The notes beneath the pieces are model-generated. The model saw only the letters and a program-made list of their open reading frames with translations, made no database searches and was not told where the DNA came from. Below, piece after piece: positions 47,131 through 56,828 of a stretch of 64,000 nucleotides of DNA. Made by a program: the position numbers and the translations under genes. How positions within the stretch are numbered: position 1 is the first letter of the stretch; every line of letters begins with the position of its first letter. The stretch comes from Frigoribacterium endophyticum (lineage in GTDB: Bacteria; Actinomycetota; Actinomycetes; Actinomycetales; Microbacteriaceae), in contig NZ_JAAOYV010000002.1 of assembly GCF_011759585.1 (NCBI RefSeq), positions 119,416 to 183,415 of the forward strand, written 5' to 3'.

Positions 47131-47192
47131 CACGAGGTGACGCGCGTTGGGACCTCGCGCCCGCCCGGGGCCCAGAACGCGTCGCCTCGAGG
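47131..47192. repeat. 60-nt imperfect palindrome, copy 3
   Basis: Left arm 47131-47153 (CACGAGGTGACGCGCGTTGG...) pairs with right arm 47167-47192 (...CAGAACGCGTCGCCTCGAGG). Copies 1-3 start 192 and 94 bases apart, which suggests a ~95-base period with one decayed copy near 46940. Confidence 0.7.
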
Positions 47193-47237
47193 GGACCGCG
47201 CCCGGCCTCTGCGGCGGGGCACACGCACGCACCAACG

Positions 47238-47268
47238 AGAAGAGGCCCTCCCAGTGGGAGAGCCTCTT
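47238..47268 (-). terminator. Terminator of tRNA-Ala
   Basis: A 15-base stem with one mismatch (47238-47252 with 47254-47268; GAAGAGGCCCTCCCA against TGGGAGAGCCTCTTC) begins seven bases beyond the tRNA 3' end. Confidence 0.75.
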
Positions 47269-47275
47269 CGTTCGG

Positions 47276-47348
47276 GTGGATCTGAGGGGACTCGAACCCC
47301 TGACCCCCTGCATGCCATGCAGGTGCGCTACCAGCTGCGCCACAGACC
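47276..47348 (-). tRNA. tRNA-Ala(GGC)
   Basis: A 73-base cloverleaf on the minus strand: acceptor GGGTCTG/CAGATCC (one G-U), D-stem GCGC/GCGC, anticodon stem CCTGC/GCAGG with loop ATGGCAT (anticodon GGC), and T-arm AGGGG-TTCGAGT-CCCCT. The discriminator is A; the genomic sequence continues CC, so a full CCA is not encoded. It reads GCC and GCU alanine codons. Confidence 0.95.
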
Positions 47349-47511
47349 CATGTTCTGTTGTCGTTCCGTTGCCCCTTCCGAAGCAACTCGTCAACCTTAC
47401 TACAGATTTCGAGGCCTCGAGTACACCTCCCCCCGACGGCCTCCCGGACGCACGAAGACCCGGCCGCAGCCGGGTCTCCGTCACGTCGAACACCCCGGAG
47501 GGCGAGCCGGG

Positions 47512-47916
47512 CTAGGCCTCGGCGGGAGCCTCAGCCGGCTCAGCGGCCGCGGCCTCGGTCACGACGTCGAGCGGGATGGTCGGGCAGTCGCTCCACAGCC
47601 GCTCGAGCGAGTAGTACTGGCGGTCTTCGTCGTGGAAGACGTGGACGACGAGGTCGCCGAAGTCGAGCAGGACCCAGCGGCCCTCGGCCCGGCCCTCGCG
47701 GCGCAGCGTCTTGACGCCGTGCTCGAGCAGCTTGTCTTCGATCTCGCCGGCGATGGCGACGACGTTGCGCTCGCTGCGCCCGGAGGCGAGGAGGAACACG
47801 TCGGTGAGGGGCAGCGGCTCGGTGACGTCGAGCGCGACGAGGTCGTCGGCCTGCTTGTCGTCTGCGGCGCGGGCGGCGATCTGCAGGAGCTCGATGGCGC
47901 GAGGGGTGGCTGTCAA
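47512..47916 (-). CDS. rsfS: Ribosome silencing factor RsfS
   Basis: 134 residues. Typical blocks are AARAADDKQADDLVALDVTE, LTDVFLLASGRSERNVVAIA and GRWVLLDFGDLVVHVFHDED, then YYSLERLWSD. RsfS binds ribosomal protein uL14 on the large subunit and blocks subunit joining in slow growth. The Ala/Glu-rich last ~15 residues are a lineage-specific tail. As in many actinobacteria it lies downstream of nadD, here with one membrane-protein gene between. Confidence 0.93.
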   Translation of the reverse strand: MTATPRAIELLQIAARAADDKQADDLVALDVTEPLPLTDVFLLASGRSERNVVAIAGEIEDKLLEHGVKTLRREGRAEGRWVLLDFGDLVVHVFHDEDRQYYSLERLWSDCPTIPLDVVTEAAAAEPAEAPAEA

Positions 47917-47950
47917 GGGATCCTCTGGGTAGGGACGGATGTGGTGGAGG

Positions 47951-47969
47951 CGGCCGTCAGCGACGGCCG
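47951..47969 (-). terminator. Hairpin after the Pro/Ala/Ser-rich membrane protein gene
   Basis: CGGCCGTC / GACGGCCG, an 8-bp stem with a three-base loop, 65 bases downstream of the stop at 48034 and 35 before rsfS. It may attenuate transcription between the two genes. Confidence 0.4.
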
Positions 47970-48033
47970 GGGTGTTCAGGAGGCGGTGGTCGGGTCGAGC
48001 CCGCCACCACGCCGACCCGGTGGGGGTCGGAGG

Positions 48034-49389
48034 TCAGCCGCCCAGGACTCCGGTCGAGAAGCCGTAGACGATGACACCGATGATACCAAGGCCCACGCCG
48101 CCCCCGACGATCCCGAGCACGAGCGGCAGCCGGTTGGCCGCCGGCTGGGCCGCGGCGAGCACGACCGAGCGGGTGGAGGTGTGCGTGCTGATGGCCTTGC
48201 TGGCCCGGACGGGCGCCGCGTCGGTGTCCGCCGACTCGGCGTCGCCGGCCTCCATGAGGCGGTCGATCTCGGAGTTGTCGATGCGGGCCTGCGACCCCGT
48301 GGCACCGAGGCTGCGGGGCAGGTCGATCGAGCCGGTGATGATGATCTCGCCGGTGGCGTTCAGCGCCCCGGTGACGTCGGCGACCTGCTGGTCGGTGAGG
48401 ATCAGCGCGTTCGTCTGGCCCGTGTGCGTGCCGAGCGCGCGACCGGGGGCGCTCTCGTCGTCGGGGGCGTCGACCTGCGTCGTCCAGTGCCCCACCGGCG
48501 GCACGAAGCCGGTCGGCTCGGGCACCGAGGCCGGGGCGGCCTCCACGACCGGGGTCGGGGCGACGGGGTCGAGCCCCGCCGGCCGCAGGGAGGAGACGGG
48601 CTCGGACGGTGCCGACGACGGCCGCTCGCCGGCGAGGTCGAGCGGGAAGACGGTCGGGGTCGACGTGGGCGCGGGCGACGAGGCCGGGCGCACCTCGCCC
48701 GTGCGACGTGGCCCGGGTGCCGCACCGTCGTCGGCCGTCGAGTCGTCGTCGCGGGTCGGCAGCACCGACGGCGCGGACGACACCGGCGGTCGCACCGACG
48801 CCGGGAGGTCGTCACCGGCGGGCGGGGCCGAGGCGGGTGCGGCAGACGCCGGAGCGCCAGACGCCGGAGCGGACGAGGCCGGACGTGAGCCCGTGGCCGC
48901 GCTCGTGCCCGCCGCGGAGCCCTCGCCGCCCTCGATCGGGGAGACGATCTGGTCGACCGTGTCGAGAGCCTCGGAGAGCGTGCGTCGCGGCTCGGGGCCG
49001 GGGGCCTGCAGCGGCACGGGGCCACGGGCGGCCTCGGCGTCACGCAGGGCGCGCAGCTGACGCCGGGTCAGCTGGCCCGGCTCGGCGACGGACGCGGGCG
49101 GGCCCGAGACCGACGACGGCGCCGAGACGGACGACGGAGCAGGAGCGGAGGCAGGGGACGGTGCGGAGGCGGCGACCGCCGGGCTCGACACCGGGGCCAC
49201 CAGCGACGACGGAACGGGCCGCACGACCTCCTCGGTCACGGGCGCGGCCGAGACGGGTGAGGGGGCCGAGCCGGTCGGGGCCTCGGCGGCGGGCTGCTCG
49301 CCCGTGAGGGCGGCGGACCCCTGTCGGGCTCGCTCGAGGTCGCGGACCTGTCGCCTGGTGAGCGGCGGCTGGCCGTCGGTCGAACTCAT
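48034..49389 (-). CDS. Large disordered protein with C-terminal membrane anchor
   Basis: 451 residues from ATG 49389. Two similar N-terminal segments, [14 protein letters not shown] and [17 protein letters not shown] (about residues 9 and 98), are separated by long Ala/Pro/Ser stretches; a folded-looking part follows (~325-400, with [36 protein letters not shown]), and a single helix near the end ([20 protein letters not shown]). The start overlaps the nadD stop by ATGA. It is a typical but unnamed companion of nadD in Microbacteriaceae; role unknown. Confidence 0.7.
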   Translation of the reverse strand: MSSTDGQPPLTRRQVRDLERARQGSAALTGEQPAAEAPTGSAPSPVSAAPVTEEVVRPVPSSLVAPVSSPAVAASAPSPASAPAPSSVSAPSSVSGPPASVAEPGQLTRRQLRALRDAEAARGPVPLQAPGPEPRRTLSEALDTVDQIVSPIEGGEGSAAGTSAATGSRPASSAPASGAPASAAPASAPPAGDDLPASVRPPVSSAPSVLPTRDDDSTADDGAAPGPRRTGEVRPASSPAPTSTPTVFPLDLAGERPSSAPSEPVSSLRPAGLDPVAPTPVVEAAPASVPEPTGFVPPVGHWTTQVDAPDDESAPGRALGTHTGQTNALILTDQQVADVTGALNATGEIIITGSIDLPRSLGATGSQARIDNSEIDRLMEAGDAESADTDAAPVRASKAISTHTSTRSVVLAAAQPAANRLPLVLGIVGGGVGLGIIGVIVYGFSTGVLGG

Positions 49390-50021
49390 GAGTGGCTCCT
49401 GTACAGGTGGTGCTTGGAGATGTACTGGACGACTCCGTCGGGGACCAGGTACCACACCGGGTGATCGCGACCGACCCGGGCGCGGCAATCGGTCGACGAG
49501 ATCGCCAAGGCGGGGACTTCGAGCAAGCTTACGTCGCTCTCCGGCAATCCACCAACGCTCAGGTCGTGCCCGGGCCGGGTCACGGCGACGAAGTGCGCGA
49601 GGGCCCAGAGCTCCTCGACGTCCTTCCAGTCGATGATCTGGGCGACGGCGTCGGCGCCCGTGATGAAGAAGAGCTCGGCGTCGGGGTGCTGCGAGCGGAT
49701 GTCGCGGAGGGTGTCGATCGTGTAGGTGGGGCCGCCACGGTCGATGTCGACCCGGCTCACCGTGAACATCGGGTTGGAGGCGGTCGCGATGACCGTCATG
49801 AGGTAGCGGTGCTCGCTGTCGCTGGGCGCCGCCTTCATGTAGGGCTGGCCGGTCGGCACGAAGACGACCTCGTCGAGCGCGAACGACTGGGCGACCTCGC
49901 TGGCCGCGACCAGGTGACCGTGGTGGATCGGGTCGAACGTGCCGCCCATGATGCCGATGCGGGGTCGGCGGTGCTGCTCGTCGACGCCCTCGAGGGTCGC
50001 CGCCGGGGCGACCGCAACCAC
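49386..50021 (-). CDS. nadD: Nicotinate-nucleotide adenylyltransferase
   Basis: 211 residues from GTG 50021. The nucleotidyltransferase motif [20 protein letters not shown] with the HxGH pair and the C-terminal ISST(D)CR motif are present. It converts nicotinate mononucleotide and ATP to deamido-NAD in NAD synthesis. About 15 poorly conserved residues precede the usual first strand, so the exact start is uncertain. It is co-oriented with proA, proB and obg. Confidence 0.92.
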   Translation of the reverse strand: MVAVAPAATLEGVDEQHRRPRIGIMGGTFDPIHHGHLVAASEVAQSFALDEVVFVPTGQPYMKAAPSDSEHRYLMTVIATASNPMFTVSRVDIDRGGPTYTIDTLRDIRSQHPDAELFFITGADAVAQIIDWKDVEELWALAHFVAVTRPGHDLSVGGLPESDVSLLEVPALAISSTDCRARVGRDHPVWYLVPDGVVQYISKHHLYRSHS

Positions 50022-50038
50022 GCTCTCAGCCCGCCCGG

Positions 50039-50257
50039 TCAGTGCTGCTCGGGGTGGCCGAACTCGTCGACGGGGCCCTCGTGGTGCGCCTGCGTGGACG
50101 CCTTGCGCGGCGAGCGGTTGGAGACGTCGCGGTAGCTCCACACGACGTAGCCGAGGAACAGGAAGAACACGCCGAAGACCGCGGAGATGGCAGCGGGCGG
50201 CGCGATGAGCGGCGCCAGGTCTTCGTGGGCAGCGGCGAGGAGGGCGACGTCGAGCAT
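50039..50257 (-). CDS. Small one-helix membrane protein, 72 aa
   Basis: ATG 50257. A hydrophobic helix at about 20-42 ([20 protein letters not shown]) is followed by a hydrophilic tail with a histidine-rich end ([15 protein letters not shown]). It sits between proA and nadD, with 17 and 34 bases to its neighbours, so it is probably in their operon. No function is known. Confidence 0.65.
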   Translation of the reverse strand: MLDVALLAAAHEDLAPLIAPPAAISAVFGVFFLFLGYVVWSYRDVSNRSPRKASTQAHHEGPVDEFGHPEQH

Positions 50258-50291
50258 GGGTTCTCCGTTCCGAGGGGTGATCCGGGCCAGT

Positions 50292-51620
50292 CTAGCCGCG
50301 CACCTGGCCGGTGCCGCGCACGAGCCACTTCGTGCTGGTCAGCTCGGGCAGCCCCATCGGCCCCCTCGCGTGCAGCTTCTGCGTCGATATGCCCACCTCG
50401 GCGCCGAAGCCGAACTCGCCCCCGTCGGTGAACCGCGTCGACGCGTTGACCATGACGACGGCGCTGTCGACCTCGGCGAGGAACCTCTCCGCCGTCGCGT
50501 GGTCGGCCGTGACGATCGACTCGGTGTGCCGCGTCGACCAGCGCTCGATGTGCTCCATCGCCGCGTCGACGTCGGCGACGACGCGCACCGCGAGGTCGAG
50601 GCTCATGTACTCCGTCGCCCAGTCGTCGTCGGTGGCCGGCACCACGTCGGCGTCGACGGCGCGCACGCGTTCGTCGCCGTGGACGGTCACGCCGGAGGCG
50701 CGGAGGGCACCCAGCACCGCCGGCAGCAGGCGGTCGGCGGCCCGCTCGTGCACCAGGAGGGTCTCGAGGGCGTTGCAGACGCTCGGCCGCTGCACCTTGC
50801 TGTTCACGACCACGTCGACGGCGGTCGCCTCGTCGGCGCTCTCGTCGAGGAAGACGTGGACGACGCCCGCGCCCGTCTCGATCACCGGCACGGTCGATTC
50901 GCGGACGACGGTCTCGATGAAGGCGGCGCTCCCCCGCGGCACGAGCACGTCGACGAGGCCGCGTGCGCGCATCAGCTCGGCGGCGCCCTCGCGGCCGTGC
51001 TGGTCGATGGTCACGACGGCGTCGGCGGGCAGGCCGGAGGCGACCAGCGCCTCCCTGATGACCGCCACCAGGGCCGTGTTCGACCGACGGGCCGCGCTGC
51101 CGCCGCGGAGCACGGCCGCGTTGCCGCTCTTGAGCGCGAGGGCGGCGATGTCGACCGTGACGTTGGGCCGCGCCTCGTAGATGGCGCCGACCACGCCGAA
51201 GGGCACCCGCACCTGGTCGAGGCGCAGCCCGTTGGGCAGCACCCGGCCGCGCACGTTCTCGCCGACCGGGTCGACGAGGGCGGCGACGAGCCGCGTGGCG
51301 GCCGCGAGCCCCTCGAGGCGCGCGAGGTCGAGGCGCAGGCGGTCACGCAGGCCCGGGGCGACCCCGTCGCGCTCGGCCTGCTCGAGGTCGAGCGCGTTGG
51401 CGGCGAGCACGCGGTCGGCCTGGGCGACGACCGCGTCGGCGATCGCGTGCAGCGCGGCGTCCTTGCGGTCGCTCGTGAGCTGCGCCAGCACGCGCGACGC
51501 GGCCCGCGCCGCGACGAGCGAGTCGTGCACCGACGGCGAGCCCGCCGCAGGGCCCGCCGGCGCGGGGCCGGCGGCCGGCGAGGAGGCAGGGTCGACGGGC
51601 GTGGGCACGAGGGTCGTCAT
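50292..51620 (-). CDS. proA: Gamma-glutamyl phosphate reductase
   Basis: 442 residues. The catalytic Cys lies in [17 protein letters not shown], with the NADPH-binding and substrate blocks [16 protein letters not shown] and [19 protein letters not shown]. It reduces glutamyl-5-phosphate to glutamate-5-semialdehyde, the second step of proline synthesis. A ~20-residue Ala/Pro-rich N-terminal extension is present. It lies 28 bases downstream of proB. Confidence 0.95.
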   Translation of the reverse strand: MTTLVPTPVDPASSPAAGPAPAGPAAGSPSVHDSLVAARAASRVLAQLTSDRKDAALHAIADAVVAQADRVLAANALDLEQAERDGVAPGLRDRLRLDLARLEGLAAATRLVAALVDPVGENVRGRVLPNGLRLDQVRVPFGVVGAIYEARPNVTVDIAALALKSGNAAVLRGGSAARRSNTALVAVIREALVASGLPADAVVTIDQHGREGAAELMRARGLVDVLVPRGSAAFIETVVRESTVPVIETGAGVVHVFLDESADEATAVDVVVNSKVQRPSVCNALETLLVHERAADRLLPAVLGALRASGVTVHGDERVRAVDADVVPATDDDWATEYMSLDLAVRVVADVDAAMEHIERWSTRHTESIVTADHATAERFLAEVDSAVVMVNASTRFTDGGEFGFGAEVGISTQKLHARGPMGLPELTSTKWLVRGTGQVRG

Positions 51621-51648
51621 GCCGAGATCTTAAGCCCGCGAGCAGCCC

Positions 51649-52485
51649 TCAGGAGGCGCGGGGCACGGCCTCGAAGAAGGTCCCGACCGCGGCCCCCGAC
51701 AGCGCGAGCGCCACGTTCGCCGTCGACGTGACGAGCACCGGCGTGCCCGCCGCGGCGGCGTGGCGTGCCGCGGCCACCTTGGTGCCGGCGCCGCCCGTGC
51801 CGACCCCGGCCGCGCCCGCGTCGCCGAACGTCACTCCGGCGAGGTCGTCGCCGACCGGGACGTCGACGAGCGCGACCGCCCCGGGCTCGTGCGGCGGCCG
51901 GGTGTAGAGCGCGTCGACGTCGCTGAGCAGCACGAGGGCGTCGGCGCCGATCAGCTCGGCGACCAGGGCGGCGAGCCTGTCGTTGTCGCCGAAGCGGATC
52001 TCGTGGGTCGCGACGGTGTCGTTCTCGTTGACGATCGGCAGGATCCGCAGCTCGAGCAGGCGGTCCATCGCGCGCTGGGCGTTGCTGCGCGGCGTCGGGT
52101 CGCGCATGTCGCCCGCCGTGAGCAGCACCTGGCCGGCGACGATGCCGTGCCGGCGGAGGCTCTGCTGGTAGCGGTAGATAAGGACGTTCTGGCCCACCGC
52201 GGCCGCCGCCTGCTGGGTCGCGAGGTCGGTCGGTCGCGAGTCGAGCCGCAGGTGCGGCAGGCCCGTCGCGATGGCGCCCGACGAGACGAGCACGACCTCG
52301 GCGCCGCGCGCGTAGGCGCCGGCGAGCGCGTCCACGAGGGGCTCGATCTGGCCGACGTTCTCCCCGCTGATCGACGACGAGCCGACCTTGACCACGATGC
52401 GGCGGGCCCGGGCGATGCCGGCCCGGTCGACCACCGGGCCGCCGTCGGGGCGCGCCGGGGTCACGAGGGGGCCCTCGGTGCTCAT
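51649..52485 (-). CDS. proB: Glutamate 5-kinase without PUA domain
   Basis: 278 residues. The amino-acid-kinase fold is clear: [61 protein letters not shown] and [20 protein letters not shown]. The E. coli enzyme (367 aa) has an extra C-terminal PUA domain, which is absent here, as in several actinobacterial and eukaryotic kinases. It catalyses the proline-feedback-controlled first step. Its ATG overlaps the obg stop. Confidence 0.95.
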   Translation of the reverse strand: MSTEGPLVTPARPDGGPVVDRAGIARARRIVVKVGSSSISGENVGQIEPLVDALAGAYARGAEVVLVSSGAIATGLPHLRLDSRPTDLATQQAAAAVGQNVLIYRYQQSLRRHGIVAGQVLLTAGDMRDPTPRSNAQRAMDRLLELRILPIVNENDTVATHEIRFGDNDRLAALVAELIGADALVLLSDVDALYTRPPHEPGAVALVDVPVGDDLAGVTFGDAGAAGVGTGGAGTKVAAARHAAAAGTPVLVTSTANVALALSGAAVGTFFEAVPRAS

Positions 52486-54017
52486 TCCCGCTCGTCGCCC
52501 TCCGTGACGAGGAAGCCCTCGTCGTCGGTCCAGAGGCCGGCCGCGCGCTCGCGCTGGAGCTCGGCCCGCGCCTCCGCCTTCGCGTCCATGCGCTCGAAGT
52601 AGTCCTCGCGGCGCTGGTTGCGGGTGGGGCGGTCGTTCTTGATCAGGCGCGGGTCGGTGCCGCGGGCGGAGGTCATCAGCTCGGCGGTCGAGGTGAGCGT
52701 GGGCTCCCAGTCGAAGACGATGCCGCCCTCGGGGCCGATCAGGACGGTCGAGCCGGCCTGCGCGCCCGCCTTGAACAGGGCGTCCTCGATGCCGATCGCG
52801 TTGAGGCGGTCGGCGAGGTAGCCCACGGCCTCCTCGTTGTTGAAGTCGGTCTGCACGACCCAGCGCTCGGGCTTCTGGCCGAGGATGCGGTACACGTTGC
52901 CGTAGGTGCCGCCCTCGACCCTGATGACGAACGGCTTCTCGTTGACGGCGCGGGGGCGCATGACGAGGCGGGGAGGCGCGGGTCGGCTGGCGATCTCGGC
53001 GCGGCTGGCCTCGACGACCTCGGCCAGGGCGAACGAGAGGTTGCGGAGGCCCTCGTGGCTGACGGCAGAGATCTCGAAGACGCGGTAGCCGCGGGCCTCG
53101 AGCTCGGGCGTGACGAAGTCGGCGAGCTCGCGGCCGTCGGGCACGTCGACCTTGTTGAGGGCGATCATCTGCGGGCGCTCGAGCAGCGGCAGCTGCCCCT
53201 CGGGCACCGGGTAGGCCTCGAGCTCGCGGAGGATGACGTCGAGGTCGGTCAGCGGGTCGCGGCCGGGCTCGAGCGTGGCGCAGTCGAGCACGTGCAGCAG
53301 GGCCGAGCAGCGCTCGACGTGGCGGAGGAACTCGAGCCCGAGGCCCTTGCCCTCGCTGGCGCCCTCGATCAGGCCGGGCACGTCGGCGACGGTGTAGCGG
53401 GTGTCGCCCGACTCGACGACGCCGAGGTTCGGGTGGAGGGTCGTGAAGGGGTAGTCGGCGATCTTCGGCTTGGCCGCGGAGAGCGCGGCGACGAGGCTCG
53501 ACTTGCCGGCCGACGGGTAGCCGACGAGCGCGACGTCGGCCACGACCTTCAGCTCGAGCAGGACGTCGCCCTGCCAGCCCGGGGTGCCGAGCAGCGCGAA
53601 GCCGGGGGCCTTGCGCTTCGTCGACGACAGGGCCGCGTTGCCCAGGCCGCCGATGCCGGCCTCGGCCACGACGTAGCGCGTGCCGTGCTCGGTCATGTCG
53701 ATCAGCTCGGTGCCGTCGGTCGACTTCACGACGGTGCCGAGCGGCACGGCGAGCTCGAGCTCGGTGCCCTGGGTGCCGCTGCGGTGGTCGCCCATGCCCG
53801 GGCCGCCGTTCTCGCTCGAGCGGTGGGGGGCGCGGTGGAACCCGAGCAGGGTGGTGACGCCGGCGTCGGCGACGAGCACGATGTCGCCGCCGTTGCCGCC
53901 GTTGCCGCCGTCGGGGCCGGCGAGGGGCTTGAACTTCTCGCGCTTGACGGAGACGCAGCCGTTGCCCCCGTTGCCTGCTCGGAGGTGGAGGGTCACGTGG
54001 TCGACGAAGGTGGCCAT
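52482..54017 (-). CDS. obg: GTPase Obg (CgtA)
   Basis: 511 residues. The glycine-rich Obg domain (1-158) has [15 protein letters not shown] and [17 protein letters not shown]; the G domain has [52 protein letters not shown] and NKVD; and a C-terminal OCT domain spans ~330-430, with a charged tail. It acts in large-subunit ribosome assembly and stress control. The usual partners rplU and rpmA are not upstream here (see findings). Confidence 0.96.
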   Translation of the reverse strand: MATFVDHVTLHLRAGNGGNGCVSVKREKFKPLAGPDGGNGGNGGDIVLVADAGVTTLLGFHRAPHRSSENGGPGMGDHRSGTQGTELELAVPLGTVVKSTDGTELIDMTEHGTRYVVAEAGIGGLGNAALSSTKRKAPGFALLGTPGWQGDVLLELKVVADVALVGYPSAGKSSLVAALSAAKPKIADYPFTTLHPNLGVVESGDTRYTVADVPGLIEGASEGKGLGLEFLRHVERCSALLHVLDCATLEPGRDPLTDLDVILRELEAYPVPEGQLPLLERPQMIALNKVDVPDGRELADFVTPELEARGYRVFEISAVSHEGLRNLSFALAEVVEASRAEIASRPAPPRLVMRPRAVNEKPFVIRVEGGTYGNVYRILGQKPERWVVQTDFNNEEAVGYLADRLNAIGIEDALFKAGAQAGSTVLIGPEGGIVFDWEPTLTSTAELMTSARGTDPRLIKNDRPTRNQRREDYFERMDAKAEARAELQRERAAGLWTDDEGFLVTEGDERE

Positions 54018-54222
54018 GGGTGTTCAGTCTCTTCTGGATCTGTGTGCCGGGGAAAGGTGCCCCGGGTCGAGCACGAGGGAGCGGGCTGTGCCCGCCGCTC
54101 GGTCGCGTCGCCGGACCGTCTGGACGGGCGACGCTGGTGCGGTGCGAGAGGACGTCGTGGGGCGGACGAGATCACGCCCGGGGATGCCGACACGACCGTG
54201 GGCCTGCGCGCACCGACCCTCC

Positions 54223-54266
54223 ACGATACAGGGGGCCCTCGGCGGGCGTCAACGCGCGGGTAGCAT
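54223..54266. promoter_or_regulatory. Back-to-back promoters of obg and the DUF4031 gene
   Basis: For obg (minus strand) a -35 TTGACG at 54252-54247 and a -10 TATCGT at 54228-54223 are 18 bp apart, leaving a leader of about 200 bases. For the plus-strand gene, TAGCAT at 54261-54266 is seven bases before its GTG, a leaderless arrangement. The two promoters abut each other. Confidence 0.6.
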
Positions 54267-54273
54267 CGGCGGC

Positions 54274-54564
54274 GTGACCATCCTGATCGACGAGGCCATC
54301 TGGCCTGCCCACGACACCCTCTGGGCGCACCTGGTCAGCGACGAGTCGTACGCCGAGCTGCACGCCTTCGCCGCGGCCCACGACGTGCCCCGCCGGGGCT
54401 TCGACCACGACCACTACGACGTGCCCGAGTCGCGGCTCGCCGACCTCGTCGCGGCCGGCGCGGTGCCCGTCTCGGGCCTCGAGCTCGCCCGCCGCCTCGA
54501 GCGCAGCGGCCTGCGCGTCTCGCAGCGGGTCAAGCGCGGGCTGCCGGCCCGCCCTCGCCCCTAG
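54274..54564 (+). CDS. DUF4031-family protein
   Basis: 96 residues from GTG 54274. Sequence TILIDEAIWPAHDTLWAHLV, SDESYAELHAFAAAHDVPRR and FDHDHYDVPESRL is the whole DUF4031 domain, common in actinobacteria. HDHYDVP is the most conserved part and may bind a metal. Transcript probably leaderless. Function unknown. Confidence 0.85.
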   Translation: MTILIDEAIWPAHDTLWAHLVSDESYAELHAFAAAHDVPRRGFDHDHYDVPESRLADLVAAGAVPVSGLELARRLERSGLRVSQRVKRGLPARPRP

Positions 54565-54616
54565 CGCCGCGGGGCGGCGGTGCCGGGTCGACGATCGCCC
54601 GACCGGCCGTCGCGCC

Positions 54617-56038
54617 TCACCAGGAGGCGGCGTGCCCGAGGAAGCTCGCCACGACCGCGCCCGAGGCGAGGTCGACGACGGTGGTCGTCACCTCGGCCGG
54701 CGTCGGGTCGATCGTGTAGGTGTAGTCGGTCGGGCTCGTCGCCGTGGCGGTCTCGACCGCGAGGAACTGCCCGTTCGGCGACACGGAGAAGCCCTCGATC
54801 TCGCTGGAGCCGCTCGGCGGGCGGAAGACGACCCGCGCCTCCTGCTCGTCGTCCAGCACGATGAGGCTGCTGAAGCTCGTGCCGCCGTCGGTCGGCAGCG
54901 CCACCTGCTGCACGTACTCCGTCGCGCCGACGGCGACGAGCTCGCCGCGGAACGGCGTCTGCCCCTCCACCGCCGAGAACGGGATGGGGGTCTGCTCCCC
55001 CGTCGACAGGTCGACCCGGAAGGCCTGCAGCGCCGTCGCCGCGACGATGCCCCGCCCGTCGAGCGAGACCCCCTGCAGCGCGACGAAGGTGCCGAGGGGC
55101 CGGGGAGGCGCGGCCCCGCTGAGGTCGAAGAGGGTCACCTGCTCGTCGGTCGCCTGGGCCACCACGCTGTCGAGCCCGGGGACGAACTGCCAGTCGAGCA
55201 CCGTGAGGGGCTCCCCCGCGATCGACGTCACGGGGGCGACGGCCCGCTGGCCCTGCAGCGGGAGCGTGTAGAGGGTCTCCTGCTCGGAGCCCTCGGGCTG
55301 CCACGAGAACGCCAGCGTCGTGGTCGCCCGGTCGGCGCCGAGCTGCGTGACGAGACCGGGGCCCTCGGGCAGGGGCAGGGTCTCGGCGGCGACCCCGTCG
55401 AGCGAGACGAGGCTGAGGGTCGACTGCTCGCCGTCGTCGGTGAGCACGGCCACCGCGCTGTCGAAGACCTCGTACGCCTGGATCCGCGGCGCGCTCCAGA
55501 CCGTGCGCCGCTCGGCGCCGCCCTTCAGGTCGGCCTGCTCGAGGGAGTCCTCCGCGCCGTCACGGCCGTGCACGATGCGCCAGGTGACGGCCTGCTCGGT
55601 GCTGAACCGCGCCTCCAGGTCGGAGGTCTGCCGCTGGTAGATGCTCGACACCCCCGACACGCTGACCCGGTAGTCGGTGTCGTAGCGCAGCCGGTCGGTG
55701 AACTGCACCGAGACCACGTCGCCCGAGGTCTGCACGGTGAAGGGCGCCGCCGGGCTGACGACGACCTGGTCGGGGTCGACGTGGGCGAGGGCCTGGTTCG
55801 AGAACAACCGCAGCTGCTGGCCCGACCGCTCGACGACAGCGCTCGCGTCGACCTGCACGTCGGTGAGCTTCGGCCCCTGCAGGTGGGTGAGCACGCCGAA
55901 GAGCCCGCAGACGACGGCGAGCACGGCGACGACCGCGACGAAGCGGCGACGCTGACGGAGGCGCAGGTCGGCCTCGTCGAGCGGCTCGCCGTCGCGCCCG
56001 CCCTCCGCCGACCACCGGTCAGTAGAGGTAGGGGTCAC
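54617..56038 (-). CDS. Membrane-anchored protein with probable beta-propeller
   Basis: 473 residues. A cytoplasmic N terminus (RLRQRRR) and one signal-anchor helix (FVAVVAVLAVVCGLFGVL, ~34-51) precede an Ig-like segment (GPKLTDVQVDASAVVERSGQ ... YDTDYRVSVSGV; SbsA-Ig-like) and a ~320-residue repetitive beta region resembling a seven-bladed propeller (DGEQSTLSLVSLDGVAAETL, TEYVQQVALPTDGG, ISPNG-like SVSPNGQFLAVET). Extracellular. Its first 20 bases overlap the TIGR03943 gene, so it probably belongs to that operon. Confidence 0.65.
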   Translation of the reverse strand: MTPTSTDRWSAEGGRDGEPLDEADLRLRQRRRFVAVVAVLAVVCGLFGVLTHLQGPKLTDVQVDASAVVERSGQQLRLFSNQALAHVDPDQVVVSPAAPFTVQTSGDVVSVQFTDRLRYDTDYRVSVSGVSSIYQRQTSDLEARFSTEQAVTWRIVHGRDGAEDSLEQADLKGGAERRTVWSAPRIQAYEVFDSAVAVLTDDGEQSTLSLVSLDGVAAETLPLPEGPGLVTQLGADRATTTLAFSWQPEGSEQETLYTLPLQGQRAVAPVTSIAGEPLTVLDWQFVPGLDSVVAQATDEQVTLFDLSGAAPPRPLGTFVALQGVSLDGRGIVAATALQAFRVDLSTGEQTPIPFSAVEGQTPFRGELVAVGATEYVQQVALPTDGGTSFSSLIVLDDEQEARVVFRPPSGSSEIEGFSVSPNGQFLAVETATATSPTDYTYTIDPTPAEVTTTVVDLASGAVVASFLGHAASW

Positions 56039-56828
56039 TCGGCTGGCCGACCTTCTCGAGGCTGTCGGGGACGAGCGCGACCGGGTCGGTCGACGCGCTG
56101 CTCTGGTTGGCCCGGAAACCGCCGGAGACGTCGACCCACTCGTCGGGCTGGAGCTGGCTCTGCCAGTCGTCGAGCTGCACGGGCACGCCGACGGGCTGGG
56201 CGTCGACGGCGCAGCAGGTCACGACGAAGCGCGAGACGTAGAAGGTGTCGGGGTCGTCGCCGGCCGGCACCACGAAGCCGACGACGTCGGCGGTCTTGCC
56301 CTCGAAGAACGCGAGGTCGCTCGTCTGGCGCAGCAGCCCGGCCCAGTCGAGCACGCTGAACGACTTGTACGCGTCGGCGTCGCCCGCCTCGGCGTCGGCC
56401 ACCGTGGTGCCGTTCAGCGAGGCCGTCGACGAGTTCACGTCGCGCTGCCCGGCCGTCGCGCTGGTCAGCGTCGCGGGCGGGAGCACGACGAGCGCGACGG
56501 CGATGCCGACCGTGACGAGCGCGCCGACGGTGACGGCGGCGCCGCGGAGGCCGGCCCGGCCCCGCCGGCGACGACGCGGCCTGCGGGGGCCGGCGGGCGC
56601 CTGACCGGGGGCCTCGTGCTCGTGGTCGTGGTCGTCGCGGGCGGGCACGAGGGCGAGCACGCCGAGCGAGAGCACCATGCCGATCGCGATCATGATCACC
56701 GTGAAGACGACGTAGCGCGGGTGGATGTAGAGGATCAGCTGACCGGTCGCGGCGAGCCAGAGGGTCGAGACGCCCACGACGAGCGTGAGCAGCACCCCCT
56801 GCCACCGATCTGCGAGCGTGCTAAGCAA
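56019..56828 (-). CDS. TIGR03943-family permease subunit (DUF1980)
   Basis: 269 residues: two N-terminal helices (about 12-29 and 36-60), a His/Arg-rich cytoplasmic loop (DDHDHEHE, then RRPRRRRRG), a third helix (~97-117) and an exported C-terminal domain with FEGKTADVVGFVV and FVVTCCAVDAQPVGVPVQ. The CC motif is diagnostic of TIGR03943/DUF1980. It always accompanies a YraQ-type permease, and here its start overlaps that gene by 8 bases. A role in metal or small-molecule transport is suspected for the family. Confidence 0.85.
   Translation of the reverse strand: MLSTLADRWQGVLLTLVVGVSTLWLAATGQLILYIHPRYVVFTVIMIAIGMVLSLGVLALVPARDDHDHEHEAPGQAPAGPRRPRRRRRGRAGLRGAAVTVGALVTVGIAVALVVLPPATLTSATAGQRDVNSSTASLNGTTVADAEAGDADAYKSFSVLDWAGLLRQTSDLAFFEGKTADVVGFVVPAGDDPDTFYVSRFVVTCCAVDAQPVGVPVQLDDWQSQLQPDEWVDVSGGFRANQSSASTDPVALVPDSLEKVGQPSDPYLY

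Larger units (their letters stand above)
46703..47275. other. Gene-free stretch with hairpin repeats
   Basis: 573 bases between the stress protein and tRNA-Ala. It contains the three palindromic repeats and the tRNA terminator. Open frames cross it in several phases, but all have repeat-derived low-complexity products and I regard none as a gene. Confidence 0.65.

Noticed and set aside
46712..47493. Several overlapping open frames on both strands between the stress protein and rsfS
   Set aside because: They run through the palindromic repeats and across the tRNA-Ala gene, differ in every frame and have no domain or signal.
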